DNA of 64,000 bases from DASXMR01 sp036495525 (GTDB lineage: Bacteria > Actinomycetota > Actinomycetes > Streptosporangiales > Streptosporangiaceae). This document shows, piece after piece, positions 41,291-49,683 of this stretch. The stretch lies in assembly GCA_036495525.1 (NCBI GenBank), contig DASXMR010000100.1, forward strand, positions 1-64,000, read 5' to 3'. Within the stretch, counting starts at the first letter, position 1; each line of letters starts with the position of its first letter. Below the pieces are notes generated by a model, which saw only the letters and a program-made list of their open reading frames with translations, had not been told where the DNA came from and made no database searches. A program made the translations under genes and the position numbers.

Positions 41291-43555
41291 TCAAGCACGC
41301 CCGGATCCGGGCTCATCATGCCCGGCTCCCGGCTGCCGGGCAAAGGCATTGTGCCGCCAGCCCTGACCGCGCCGGACCGGCGACGGCGGAGCAGGCGGAG
41401 CATGCCGTCTAGGCGGAGCAGGCCGTGTAGGCGGATCCGCCGATGCCGGCCTGGGCATGGTCGGCCAGGAAAGTCCCGGTGGCGCTGACTCAGGACGCGC
41501 TGACTCAGGCCGCGCTGACTCCGGCGGCGGCTGACCGGCCGCGGCTCGCACCTCGCTCACGCTGAGCAGCGTGGCGCCTGGCAGTCCGATGATGGCGGGG
41601 TTGGCGTCGGCCAGCACGACCTGCCGACCCTGTGCCGACGGATGGCTGACGATGACGGCGCTGGGCGGCAGCTGCTGCAGTTCATGCTGCTCAACCAGGA
41701 ACTCCCTGGAACGCTGCAGCCCGCGGGCGAGCGACGCATTGTCGCCGACGGCCAGCGAGGTGCTGAGCCCCCACGAGGTGCCCGCGTTGATGCCGGCCGT
41801 GATCGTCCAGGACAGCGAGCCGCTGCGGGACACGCTGGAATCGCGGCTGGCGGTGCCGGTGATGTCGCCGAACGGCCCGGTCGCCGTCGGGCGGCTGCGG
41901 CCCTGGCTGCGGCTGCTGCCCGAGGTCAGGCTTACCGACTCCCCACCGGAAACTGAGTCGGCCGTGCCGATCGTGCTGGTGTAGGAGTCGCCGGCGGTGC
42001 CGGTGAGCGATGTCCCCACCGTGTCGGTGAGCTGGCTGAGCGTCAGCCGGTGCTCGGTGCCGATCTGCTCGGCGGCGGTCTTCGCATCATGTGCATTGCC
42101 GAGCCGCATGAACGCGACAGCGGCGCTGCCGCGGCCGAGCCGGCTGGCCACCTGCGGCGGAACCGTCCGGTATGCCAGCACCAGCCCGGTGCCCGAGACC
42201 TCGCAGGCGTCCTCGAGCCGGTCGAGTACTTCATCGCGCAGCTTGTCAGCGCCGAGCAGGACCAGTGTGTGCTGCCACCGCGGCGCGCCAGGCGGTGCCT
42301 GCCGGAGCAGCCGGGCGAGCGCGACGGCCAGGTAGCTGCCCAGCACCCGGCCCTGCCCGGGCCCGGCGCGGCGGTCAAGCCAGGCCACTCGCAGCTGACC
42401 TGGCGGCGCGGCGGCCGGAGCCGTGCCGAGCTGGTCGAGCACCCGCAGCCGCGACTCCATCGCCCAGGCCCGCCCGATGACGACCCGGTCGGCGGCTCCC
42501 CGGCCGAACAGCGTGCTCAGCCGCTCGACCGCGCCGGGGCTGAGCAGCCCGGCCGCGACGTCGGCGCGCGGGTCACCAGCCTGCCCGAGTACCCGCAGCG
42601 CTGCGGTGACTCCGGCAGCCGACGGGCTGCCGCCCAGCACGCCGATCACCCGCTCCAGGATGGCCGTGTCGGAGGCGAGGTCGGCCGGGCTGGCCCGTTC
42701 GTCGCTGGCGGCGACGGTGAGCGCCAGCACGTCCGCCAGCGCTGCACCACTGAGTGCAGCGCCGAGGTCGAGCCGCGGCAGGTCGTCCGGCAGCACCCAG
42801 ACCAGCGGCTCGATGCCGCAGCCCCGCGCGACAGCCAGCAGGTCAGCGGCGACCGCGCCTTCGGTCAGGTCGACCACGGTCACCTCGCCGCCTGCGCTGA
42901 GCCGCGCTGAGCCGAGCACGGTAAGCAGCGCCGACCAGCCTGACAGCGTGCCGCCGGCCACGTCGATACGGTCGAGCGAGGCTGGCAGGTGCACCGCGCA
43001 CCAGCGCGGCTGCCCGGCCAGCGCGGCCCGGCGCAGCTGCCAGGCCTGGTACCTCCCGGCGTGATCCTGCCGCTGGCCTGCCTGCATCGCCTCCTGCCCG
43101 GCGCGGATCGAGGCGACCCGCAGCCGTTCCGTCTCGATGGCCGCCCGCAGCCGCCGCCGGCCGCGCCAGATGGCGAGCAGGCTGCCGCCGGCAACGGACG
43201 CGCAGGCGGCCAGGCCGGCCCCGGCTAGCCAGGACGCCAGCATGCCTGCCTGCCACGCCGCCAGCACGCCGCAGGCCAGGACCGCAGAGCAGAACCCCGC
43301 CAGCCACAGCGGCCGGTCCAGCCGTCGCTCCTCCCGCCGCTGCGCGGCCAGCCAGCCGCCGCAGAACTCGGTCAGCGCGAGCTCGCCTGGCGGACGGGGC
43401 GGCCGGCTAGCGTCGGCCGGCCATGGCGCCTGCTGCCAGCCGAGGTAGATCCGGTCAGCGGCGGCCAGCGCCTGCTGCCAGCCAGGGCCGGCCTGGTCAG
43501 CACCGGCCCGCGCGGCGCCAGGTCCGGGCTGACCCGCTGAATCCCCCGCCGTCAC
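41291..43555 (-). CDS. Two-TM protein with VirD4/TraD-like C-terminal features and a Ser/Thr/Gly-rich insert (754 aa)
   Basis: Residues 1-80 are hydrophilic, and two transmembrane helices lie at about 83-130. A degenerate ATPase-like core follows: GGEVTVVDLTEGAVAADLLAVA, LPDDLPRLDLGAAL and LVLLGADKLRDEVLDRLEDA. From about 475 the pattern recalls coupling-protein C-termini: AVAFMRLGNAHDAKTAAEQIG, an insert of about 100 residues very rich in Ser, Thr and Gly (505-605), then REFLVEQHELQQLPPSAVIV and GRQVVLADANPAI. No Walker A is found. The tail has repeated ESARP units. The GTG at 43555 overlaps the upstream stop (GTGA), so translation is coupled. A much longer upstream frame is antisense-like and rejected. 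The function is unknown. Confidence 0.8.
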   Translation of the reverse strand: MTAGDSAGQPGPGAARAGADQAGPGWQQALAAADRIYLGWQQAPWPADASRPPRPPGELALTEFCGGWLAAQRREERRLDRPLWLAGFCSAVLACGVLAAWQAGMLASWLAGAGLAACASVAGGSLLAIWRGRRRLRAAIETERLRVASIRAGQEAMQAGQRQDHAGRYQAWQLRRAALAGQPRWCAVHLPASLDRIDVAGGTLSGWSALLTVLGSARLSAGGEVTVVDLTEGAVAADLLAVARGCGIEPLVWVLPDDLPRLDLGAALSGAALADVLALTVAASDERASPADLASDTAILERVIGVLGGSPSAAGVTAALRVLGQAGDPRADVAAGLLSPGAVERLSTLFGRGAADRVVIGRAWAMESRLRVLDQLGTAPAAAPPGQLRVAWLDRRAGPGQGRVLGSYLAVALARLLRQAPPGAPRWQHTLVLLGADKLRDEVLDRLEDACEVSGTGLVLAYRTVPPQVASRLGRGSAAVAFMRLGNAHDAKTAAEQIGTEHRLTLSQLTDTVGTSLTGTAGDSYTSTIGTADSVSGGESVSLTSGSSRSQGRSRPTATGPFGDITGTASRDSSVSRSGSLSWTITAGINAGTSWGLSTSLAVGDNASLARGLQRSREFLVEQHELQQLPPSAVIVSHPSAQGRQVVLADANPAIIGLPGATLLSVSEVRAAAGQPPPESARPESARPESAPPGLSWPTMPRPASADPPTRPAPPRRHAPPAPPSPVRRGQGWRHNAFARQPGAGHDEPGSGRA

Positions 43556-45402
43556 CGCGCACCGCCCCGGCTGGCCAGCCGGCCAGGCGGTGCCAGCCGG
43601 CCAGGCGGTGCCAGCCAGTGAGACGGGCTCCGGACGAGCAGCGCGGCAGGCTCGGGCTGGCCGCCGCGCGTCGCCCTCCCGTTCCGGCTGGCACCGTTCA
43701 GGGGCAGGAACGCGGCCGTACCCGGTACTGCCGTCGTCAGCGTGCTCCCCGCCGCGGCTAGCTGGCTGCCGCTGGCCGAGCCCGCGCCGACTCCGGTCAG
43801 CGCGCTCAGCGCCCGGCGGCGGGCGATCAGCAGCCCGGCGTGCTCGGTCAGGCTGGTCACAGCGGCAGGCTCGGCGGCGCTGAGCACGACGACGGCCCCG
43901 GCCGCGCGGCCGCGGCTGAGCAGCGAGGCGGCCAGCTGCTGGCCGAGTACCTCGCAGCCGCTGACCCATAGCAGGCAGTCGCAGCGCGGCGCCAGCCGGC
44001 CGTATTCAGCCAGCGAGATGAGGAAGTCGGCGGCCGCCAGCCGGGCGACCATGCCAGCGGACCGGCGGTGCACGCGCTGGTCGAGCGAGAACAGCACGAC
44101 GCCGCGCTCCAGCAGCGCCGTGGTGAGGCTGACCGGCTGCTCCCACCCCGGCCGTCCGCCGGCTGGCCTTGGCTCGGCCGGCGTCAGGCGCTGGCTGGCC
44201 GGCGACCGCGCCGGTCGCAGCCACTCGCCGAGCGCCGAGCCACGCAGGCCAGCCAGCTGAGCGGCGAGCAGCGGCACGCCTGCGGCACTGGCCGCCGTTT
44301 CTGCGGTATGGCCGTCCCCGCTGGCCGCGACCGGAGGGCCGGCCGCGCCGCTGGCATGGTCGCGCAGCCGGCCAGGCTGCAGCAGCGCGATCAGCTCGTC
44401 CAGCAGCGGCTGCCGGGGGTCAGCTGGCGCGGCCGCGAGCTCCGCCAGCGCGCTGCGCAAGCAGCCCGCCGCCGCGGCGCGCTGCCCGGCGCTGCCGCCT
44501 GGCCAGTCCGCCATCGCCAGCACCAGCTCGGCAGCCTGGCCGGCCTCGCGCCAGCGGGCCGGCTCGTAACAGCCCGCCCTCTGCCCCGTGATGTCGCCAT
44601 AGCAGGTCAGCGGGGCGCCGGCGGCGTCGCACGCCCGCGCGACCGAGCCGGCCAGCGGCGCGCCGCCGGCCGCGTCGATGATGATCACGCTCTTGCGACG
44701 GCGGATCGCGGCGTCCGCCAGGCCAGCCGCGAGCCACGCGGCGTCGGCCGGGTCAGTCCCGGCGCACAGCACGCCGTCTGCTGCCTGCTGCCAGCTGACG
44801 GTGACGCGACGGCCGGTCAGTTCCTCGACCCCCAGGCAGCAGCCATCCCTGGTCACCAAGCCGCCGCCGCTGACCGCCGCCGTCGCGTGCCGGCGCCGCG
44901 CGAGCGCGATCAGTCCTGGCCGGCGAGGTAGCTGGTCGCCGCCGGCCCGATGCAGCCAGTCCAGCCAGTGCAGCCAGCCGGCCTCGGCCGTGCCGGCCAG
45001 CAGGGCAAGTGGCAGCTGACCGGGTAGCGCGTGCCCTGCCGCGGCCAGCGCCTCGTGCAGCGCGGGCCCGTGCCCGGTCAGCAGGGCGGTCAGCGGGACC
45101 GCCAGCTGACCCGGCAGCGCGGTGTAGCCCGCCGCTGCGCGCGCGAGGCCGGCGACTAGTGTCCAGACCGCGCCAGCTGCGGCCGGGACGGTGAGCCAGC
45201 TGGCATGCCAACGGCCGATCCGGCCTGCTGTCCACAGCGCCGCGGCGATCAGCAGGGCGACCGGAGCTAACGCCAGCTGGCCCAGCAGCGCGGCGGTGGC
45301 CAGAGCCGCGAGTAACTCGCGGCGCCGAGGCAGGCCGAGCGGGATCAGATGGCGGGGACGGCGGTGCGGACGGTCAGCAGCACCGGATAACGCGGCAGGC
45401 AT
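43552..45402 (-). CDS. Polytopic membrane protein with degenerate coupling-ATPase-like domain (616 aa)
   Basis: About four hydrophobic helices fill residues 28-150. A P-loop-fold-like domain then follows in the usual strand order but without a Walker A: VLCAGTDPADAAWLAAGLAD stands where GxxGxGKS is expected, followed by KSVIIIDAAGGAPLAGSVAR. Later come GVVLFSLDQRVHRRSAGMVARLAAADFL, CDCLLWVSGCEVLG and GAVVVLSAAEPAAVTSLTEHAGLLI, which recall TraD/VirD4-type proteins. It begins six bases after the GntR-UTRA stop and overlaps the next start by four bases. The natural reading is a catalytically dead subunit that assembles with the 754-aa protein, perhaps with an active HerA-type motor. This is inference. 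Confidence 0.78.
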   Translation of the reverse strand: MPAALSGAADRPHRRPRHLIPLGLPRRRELLAALATAALLGQLALAPVALLIAAALWTAGRIGRWHASWLTVPAAAGAVWTLVAGLARAAAGYTALPGQLAVPLTALLTGHGPALHEALAAAGHALPGQLPLALLAGTAEAGWLHWLDWLHRAGGDQLPRRPGLIALARRRHATAAVSGGGLVTRDGCCLGVEELTGRRVTVSWQQAADGVLCAGTDPADAAWLAAGLADAAIRRRKSVIIIDAAGGAPLAGSVARACDAAGAPLTCYGDITGQRAGCYEPARWREAGQAAELVLAMADWPGGSAGQRAAAAGCLRSALAELAAAPADPRQPLLDELIALLQPGRLRDHASGAAGPPVAASGDGHTAETAASAAGVPLLAAQLAGLRGSALGEWLRPARSPASQRLTPAEPRPAGGRPGWEQPVSLTTALLERGVVLFSLDQRVHRRSAGMVARLAAADFLISLAEYGRLAPRCDCLLWVSGCEVLGQQLAASLLSRGRAAGAVVVLSAAEPAAVTSLTEHAGLLIARRRALSALTGVGAGSASGSQLAAAGSTLTTAVPGTAAFLPLNGASRNGRATRGGQPEPAALLVRSPSHWLAPPGRLAPPGRLASRGGAR

Positions 45403-45408
45403 GGCGGG

Positions 45409-46401
45409 TCAAGATTCCCAGTCCTCGACCGCATGTGTCCAGGTTCCGGAGAGCTGGCCGTCCTCGCCATCCGGCAGTGGCTGCTGCGCTGACTGGATCA
45501 CCACCCGGAACATGTCCGGCCTGAGCACCGCCACGGTCAGCGCTACCGGGCGGCTGGCCTGCGGATCGTCGAAGCGGAGCGTGACCATCATGGCGGGCTG
45601 GCCAGCTGACAGCCGCAGGCTCCTGGCCACCGATGGCGGCGGCGGCTGCAGCTCCACGTGCAGCGCGCCAGGCTGCGTGGCGGGCAGCACCTCGGCCAGC
45701 ATGGTGTCGGCCGCGTCGGGGAAGCCGGTCAGCGGCAGCACGCCGACCGGCTTCGGCGTGCCTGCCTCGCCGTTGGTCGGGTCCGGCTCGCGGCCGGGCA
45801 GGTAGGTGGTGGAGAAGGCAGCCGGCTCGCCCCCTGCGGTCCACAGGAACCGCGCGACGTAGACCAGGTCAGCCGATCCGACACCGAGTGCCCAGCCGAT
45901 GTCCTCGGGCACCCGGCGCCACGAGACCTGACGGCTGCGGCAGCTGAGCTCACCGCCCATCGGGTCGACGTGCGAGGTCAGGCCAGGCATCCCGTTGAGC
46001 GAGATGAGGTACTCGGCCGGACTTGCCCGGTAGAGCTGCCCGTCGGCGAGCCGCCTGATGAGGTGCCTGGCGGTCAGTTCGTCGAGCGCAGCGTCGATCT
46101 GGGCGGTGCTGACGTTGTACCGGCGGGCCAGGGCGCTGTGCCGCGGTAGCCGCCAGCCCGGCTCGTGGTGCACCAGCGCTGATGCCAGCCGGTCGGCGAG
46201 TACCTCGCCTGCCGACGGGGCGGGCATGTCAGCCCGCCCGGCCGGTGTGCTCGGCCCGCCTGGCGGCCGCGAACCGGACGCCAGGTCGTAACGGCCGGCC
46301 GGATCGCGCGGCGGCGCGACGCGGCCGCGCGGCAGCGCGGGGGCGGGGAAGATCCCCCCGCTCTCGGTGAGGACCGGCTCGTCGCTGGCCGCGGACATCA
46401 C
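45409..46401 (-). CDS. GntR-family regulator with UTRA-like effector domain
   Basis: A 330-residue regulator. After about 60 disordered residues the winged helix reads EVLADRLASALVHHEPGWRL, PRHSALARRYNVSTAQIDAALDEL and HLIRRLADGQLYRA. A UTRA-type ligand domain follows, with VPEDIGWALGVGSADLVYVARFL, PAAFSTTYLPGREPDP and LSAGQPAMMVTLRFDD. It sits 2 bases after the pstA stop and 6 bases before the 616-aa gene, so it could be read from the pst promoter as well as its own. It is the likely regulator of the membrane operon behind it. The start codon (adjacent GTG and ATG) is ambiguous by one codon. Confidence 0.85.
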   Translation of the reverse strand: MMSAASDEPVLTESGGIFPAPALPRGRVAPPRDPAGRYDLASGSRPPGGPSTPAGRADMPAPSAGEVLADRLASALVHHEPGWRLPRHSALARRYNVSTAQIDAALDELTARHLIRRLADGQLYRASPAEYLISLNGMPGLTSHVDPMGGELSCRSRQVSWRRVPEDIGWALGVGSADLVYVARFLWTAGGEPAAFSTTYLPGREPDPTNGEAGTPKPVGVLPLTGFPDAADTMLAEVLPATQPGALHVELQPPPPSVARSLRLSAGQPAMMVTLRFDDPQASRPVALTVAVLRPDMFRVVIQSAQQPLPDGEDGQLSGTWTHAVEDWES

Positions 46402-46403
46402 CG

Positions 46404-47312
46404 CTACTCCGCATGACGCCGGGAGATCGCGATGATCACCCGTCCCGCGATGATGATCAGCAGCACGAACACCAGCAGTATCAGCGCGGCGTCATACGAC
46501 AGGTCGCGCGACTCCTTGCCGAACTGGAAGAAGGAGAAGATCGGGTAGGTGAGGAATGCCACCGCCGAATGCGTAGGCTGCAGCGTCGGGTTCTGGTCAC
46601 TCCAGCCGGCCGTGGTGAGCAGCGGCGCGGTCTCGCCGACCGCGATGGCGAGCGCGACCAGCAGGCCGGTGACGATGCCGGGCACCGCGGATTTCAGCAC
46701 GATCTTGCGCAGCGTCCATCCGGCCGGGATGCCGAGCGCCTCGGCGCCCTCCCGGTACGAGCTGGGCACCTGGCCGAGAGCCGACTCGGTCGCCTTGGTG
46801 ATGTACGGGATCGAGATCACCGAGAGCACCAAGACTGCTGGCAGCAGGCTGAACCCCCAGTGCAGCCCCACGACCAGCGCCACGTAGCCGACATAGCCGA
46901 GGACAATGGACGGGATCCCCGATAGCACCTCGTAGGCGCCCCGCAGCACGCCGCGGTGCCTGCCACGGGCGAACTCGGACAGGTACAGCCCGGTGAGGAT
47001 GCTCACCGTGCCGCCGAGCACCAGCACGCACACCGCGAGCAGCAGGGTACCGAGGACTGCCTGCTCGAGCCCGCCGGTGGTGCCGGTCGTGTTCGTGGTC
47101 AGCACGCTGAACCTGAAGTTCGGCACCGCGCGGACGACAATGCCGCCCGCCAGCCACACGGTGGGCACGACGACCACGGCCAGGGCGAGGAAAGCGAGCG
47201 CCCAGAACGAGAAGTTCGCGATCTTGCGACGGACCGGGATGACCGGCCAGTCGCCGGCAGGCGCGCTTGCCGGCCGGCCGGGCGCGCTGCCTGCGGTGCT
47301 CGCTGCGCTCAT
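46404..47312 (-). CDS. pstA: Phosphate ABC transporter permease PstA
   Basis: One of the two membrane subunits of the PstSCAB high-affinity phosphate importer, 302 residues with six helices. The ABC-permease EAA loop is SYREGAEALGIPAGWTLRKIVL, and GIPSIVLGYVGYVALVV and ETAPLLTTAG are typical. It follows pstC with a 5-base gap. The GntR-UTRA gene begins 2 bases downstream. Confidence 0.96.
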   Translation of the reverse strand: MSAASTAGSAPGRPASAPAGDWPVIPVRRKIANFSFWALAFLALAVVVVPTVWLAGGIVVRAVPNFRFSVLTTNTTGTTGGLEQAVLGTLLLAVCVLVLGGTVSILTGLYLSEFARGRHRGVLRGAYEVLSGIPSIVLGYVGYVALVVGLHWGFSLLPAVLVLSVISIPYITKATESALGQVPSSYREGAEALGIPAGWTLRKIVLKSAVPGIVTGLLVALAIAVGETAPLLTTAGWSDQNPTLQPTHSAVAFLTYPIFSFFQFGKESRDLSYDAALILLVFVLLIIIAGRVIIAISRRHAE

Positions 47313-47317
47313 GCTGC

Positions 47318-48391
47318 TTACAACCCCCTGCCGACCGGCAGCGCGGTGCCGGAGACCTTCCGGACCAGGTACCTGGCGCCGACATTGGCGGCCAGGGTGA
47401 TGACCATGAGGATCAGGGCCAGCTCGGCGAGCGTGCGGACGCTGAACCCGCTGCCGTCACCGAACGCCGAATCCAGCTCGTTGACGATCGTGGCCGAGAT
47501 CGTCGTCATCGCCGCGTAGATGTTGCCGGGGATGGCACCGAGCAGGAAACCGCAGGTCATAGCCACGGCTATGGTCTCGCCGAGGGCGCGGCCAAGGCCG
47601 AGCACCACGGCGCCCACGATGCCAGCGCCGACCCACGGCAGGGTGACCCGGCGAGCGCACTCGAAGTCCGACATGCCGAGGGCCACCGCGCCCTCGCGCG
47701 GCAGGATGGGCACCTGCCGGATCAGGTCACGGCAGGTGGCCGCCACGATCGGGATCACCATGACGGCGAGGATCAGGCTCGACACCAGCAGGCCCTGCCC
47801 GTTACCCGTGGTGCCGCTGAAGTACCGCAGCACTGGCACGTCGGGCACGTGGTTCGCGATCGCCGGGGCGACGTGGTGCGCGATGAACGGCCCGAAGGTC
47901 AGCGCGCCCCACAGCCCGATGACGACACTCGGGATGCCGGCCAGCAGCTCGAGGAAGGCACCGACCAGGCTCGCGAGCCGCCTGGGCAGCCGCTCGACCA
48001 CCACGAGGGCCGCGCCGATGGACACCGGCACTGCGATGATCACAGCGATGGCCGAAGTCAGCAGCGTGCCGACGATCTCGGCGAGCACGCCGAACTTGGC
48101 GCCGGACAGGTGCTTGACCCCGTGGGTGGTGACCACAGCCGCGTTGTAACCGCCGCCCTGGCTCCACACGCTCTTGGTGAAGAAGTCCCAGCCGTTGACG
48201 CGGATGGCGGGGACCGCCTCGACGGCGAGCGTGACAAGCACGAACACCAGGGCGGCAGCGGGCAGGATGGCGATGCACAGGCCCAGCCAGCGGAACGAGC
48301 CCCTGCCGCGCAAGGCGGCGCCGAGCCGGCGGGGAAGCGAGCCGGAGCCCGCTTCCCCTTCCGGCCTCAGCACTGGTGCTGACGCGGCCAT
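47318..48391 (-). CDS. pstC: Phosphate ABC transporter permease PstC
   Basis: The second membrane subunit of the phosphate importer, 357 residues. Diagnostic pieces are LLAGIPSVVIGLWGALTFGP and the EAA-like loop EGAVALGMSDFECARRVTLPWV, then GLGRALGETIAVAMTCG. I prefer the ATG four bases after the pstS stop (MAASAPVL) to an in-frame start eight codons upstream inside pstS. Spacing shows a pstS-pstC-pstA transcript. Confidence 0.96.
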   Translation of the reverse strand: MAASAPVLRPEGEAGSGSLPRRLGAALRGRGSFRWLGLCIAILPAAALVFVLVTLAVEAVPAIRVNGWDFFTKSVWSQGGGYNAAVVTTHGVKHLSGAKFGVLAEIVGTLLTSAIAVIIAVPVSIGAALVVVERLPRRLASLVGAFLELLAGIPSVVIGLWGALTFGPFIAHHVAPAIANHVPDVPVLRYFSGTTGNGQGLLVSSLILAVMVIPIVAATCRDLIRQVPILPREGAVALGMSDFECARRVTLPWVGAGIVGAVVLGLGRALGETIAVAMTCGFLLGAIPGNIYAAMTTISATIVNELDSAFGDGSGFSVRTLAELALILMVITLAANVGARYLVRKVSGTALPVGRGL

Positions 48392-48395
48392 GTCG

Positions 48396-49541
48396 TCAGC
48401 CGCCGATCTTCGCAATCTGAGCGTCGGACTTGGCTATCACACTCGAGGGCAGCGGCTGGAAGTCCACCGCGTCCAGGTAGTCGGTCCCGCTCTGGCCGGT
48501 GTGCACGATCCAGTGCAGGAACGCCCGGATGTCCTCGGCCTGGGTGCCGTTGGCCTGCTTGCCCTTCACGATCGCGTACTCGTAGTTGACGATCGGGTAG
48601 CCGCTCGCCGCCGGGCCGTTGATCATCGAGATGGTCTCGTTGGCCGGCGTCTTTGCGGTGAACGCGGCCGCGGCGGACTTGATGGTCGACGCGGTCGGCT
48701 CAAGGAACTTGCCTGAGGCGTTCTTGACCGACGCCTCGCCAAGCCCGGCCGCCTGGGTCTTCTGCAGGTAGCTGATGCCGATGTAGGCGATGCAGCCCTT
48801 GTTGGCCTGGCAGCCGCTGACCATGCCGCTGTTGCCGGTCTCGGCTAGCGCGCCAGGCACCGACGGCCAGCTGACGGTCGTGTTCACGTTGGAAGCCGAC
48901 CAGCCGCTCGGGTCCTGCGCGTTCAGGTAGCTGGTGAACAGGAAAGTGTCACCCGAGCTGTCCGCGCGGTGCACCGTCACGATCTTCATGGCCGGCAGCG
49001 GGGCGCCAGGGTTCAGCGCCTTGATCGCCGGGTCGTTCCACATGGTGATCTTGCCGGCATAGATCTCAGCCAGCGTCTTGGCGTCGAGCTTGAGGTTCTT
49101 CACGGTCGGCAGGTTGTAGTTGATCTGCTGAGCCGAGATCGCCAGCGCGATGTTCATCAGGTCCGGCGAGGCCTGCAGGTCAGAGCTGGACAAGTAGGCA
49201 TCCGAGGCGCCGATATTGACAGTGCTGTTCGTCGCGTCGCTGATGCCGGTGCCCGAGCCGGTGCCGCCCGTGGTGATGGTCACCTGCGGATATAGCTTCT
49301 GGTACGCAGTCGACCAGGTACCGAAAACCGGGAAGAGCAGCGTGCTGCCAGTCTCAGTCAGCGAGACCGGCGGCTTGGCCGGAACCGACGGCAGCGAGGG
49401 TCCGACCTTGGCTGCCGCCACGGCCGGCGACGAAGCCGACGAGTTCGGGCTGTTGTTGCCGCTGCTTCCGCACGCCGCAGCGAGCAGCGCAAGCGGGATG
49501 GCAGCGGCCGCTGCGTACACCAAACGATAACGCCTGGCCAA
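48396..49541 (-). CDS. pstS: Phosphate-binding lipoprotein PstS
   Basis: The extracytoplasmic phosphate-binding protein, 381 residues, beginning with the signal peptide YAAAAAIPLALLAAAC and lipobox AAAC-GSS. Phosphate contacts are expected in TETGSTLLFPVFGTW, TGGTGSGTGISDATN and VTVHRADSSGDTFLFTSYL. A TTG start is inferred: AAAGGAG stands 10 bases upstream, and the following MARRYRL is a typical signal-peptide head. The gap to pstB is 142 bases and holds two perfect hairpins. Confidence 0.95.
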   Translation of the reverse strand: MARRYRLVYAAAAAIPLALLAAACGSSGNNSPNSSASSPAVAAAKVGPSLPSVPAKPPVSLTETGSTLLFPVFGTWSTAYQKLYPQVTITTGGTGSGTGISDATNSTVNIGASDAYLSSSDLQASPDLMNIALAISAQQINYNLPTVKNLKLDAKTLAEIYAGKITMWNDPAIKALNPGAPLPAMKIVTVHRADSSGDTFLFTSYLNAQDPSGWSASNVNTTVSWPSVPGALAETGNSGMVSGCQANKGCIAYIGISYLQKTQAAGLGEASVKNASGKFLEPTASTIKSAAAAFTAKTPANETISMINGPAASGYPIVNYEYAIVKGKQANGTQAEDIRAFLHWIVHTGQSGTDYLDAVDFQPLPSSVIAKSDAQIAKIGG

Positions 49542-49564
49542 GGTGAAACAACTCCTTTACTTCA

Positions 49565-49608
49565 GCACGCGGGAGCGTGCGCTATACGGCCCGCACGCGG
49601 CGCGTGCG
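49565..49608 (-). promoter_or_regulatory. Two adjacent perfect hairpins between pstB and pstS
   Basis: GCACGC-GGGA-GCGTGC (49565-49580) and CGCACGC-GGC-GCGTGCG (49592-49608) lie in the pstB-pstS intergenic RNA. They may stabilise or process the pstS mRNA so that the binding protein is made in excess, or act as partial terminators. They also share the half-site GCACGC/GCGTGC, so a protein-binding site is possible. Confidence 0.55.
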
Positions 49609-49683
49609 AGGGGTCCGCGCGTTAGCGCGGCTCCGCCGCCGGCCAGGGCAGAACTGCGGCCCGTTCGCCGGGGCGAGTCTTGG

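Noticed and set aside
43556..43969. 138-codon upstream extension of the 754-aa gene
   Set aside because: It overlaps the 616-aa gene in another frame, has shadow composition, and the GTGA overlap gives a natural start at 43555.
35310..46401. Integrated conjugative element or prophage
   Set aside because: No relaxase, integrase, attachment repeats, tRNA junction or structural phage genes are visible around the HerA- and VirD4-like proteins.
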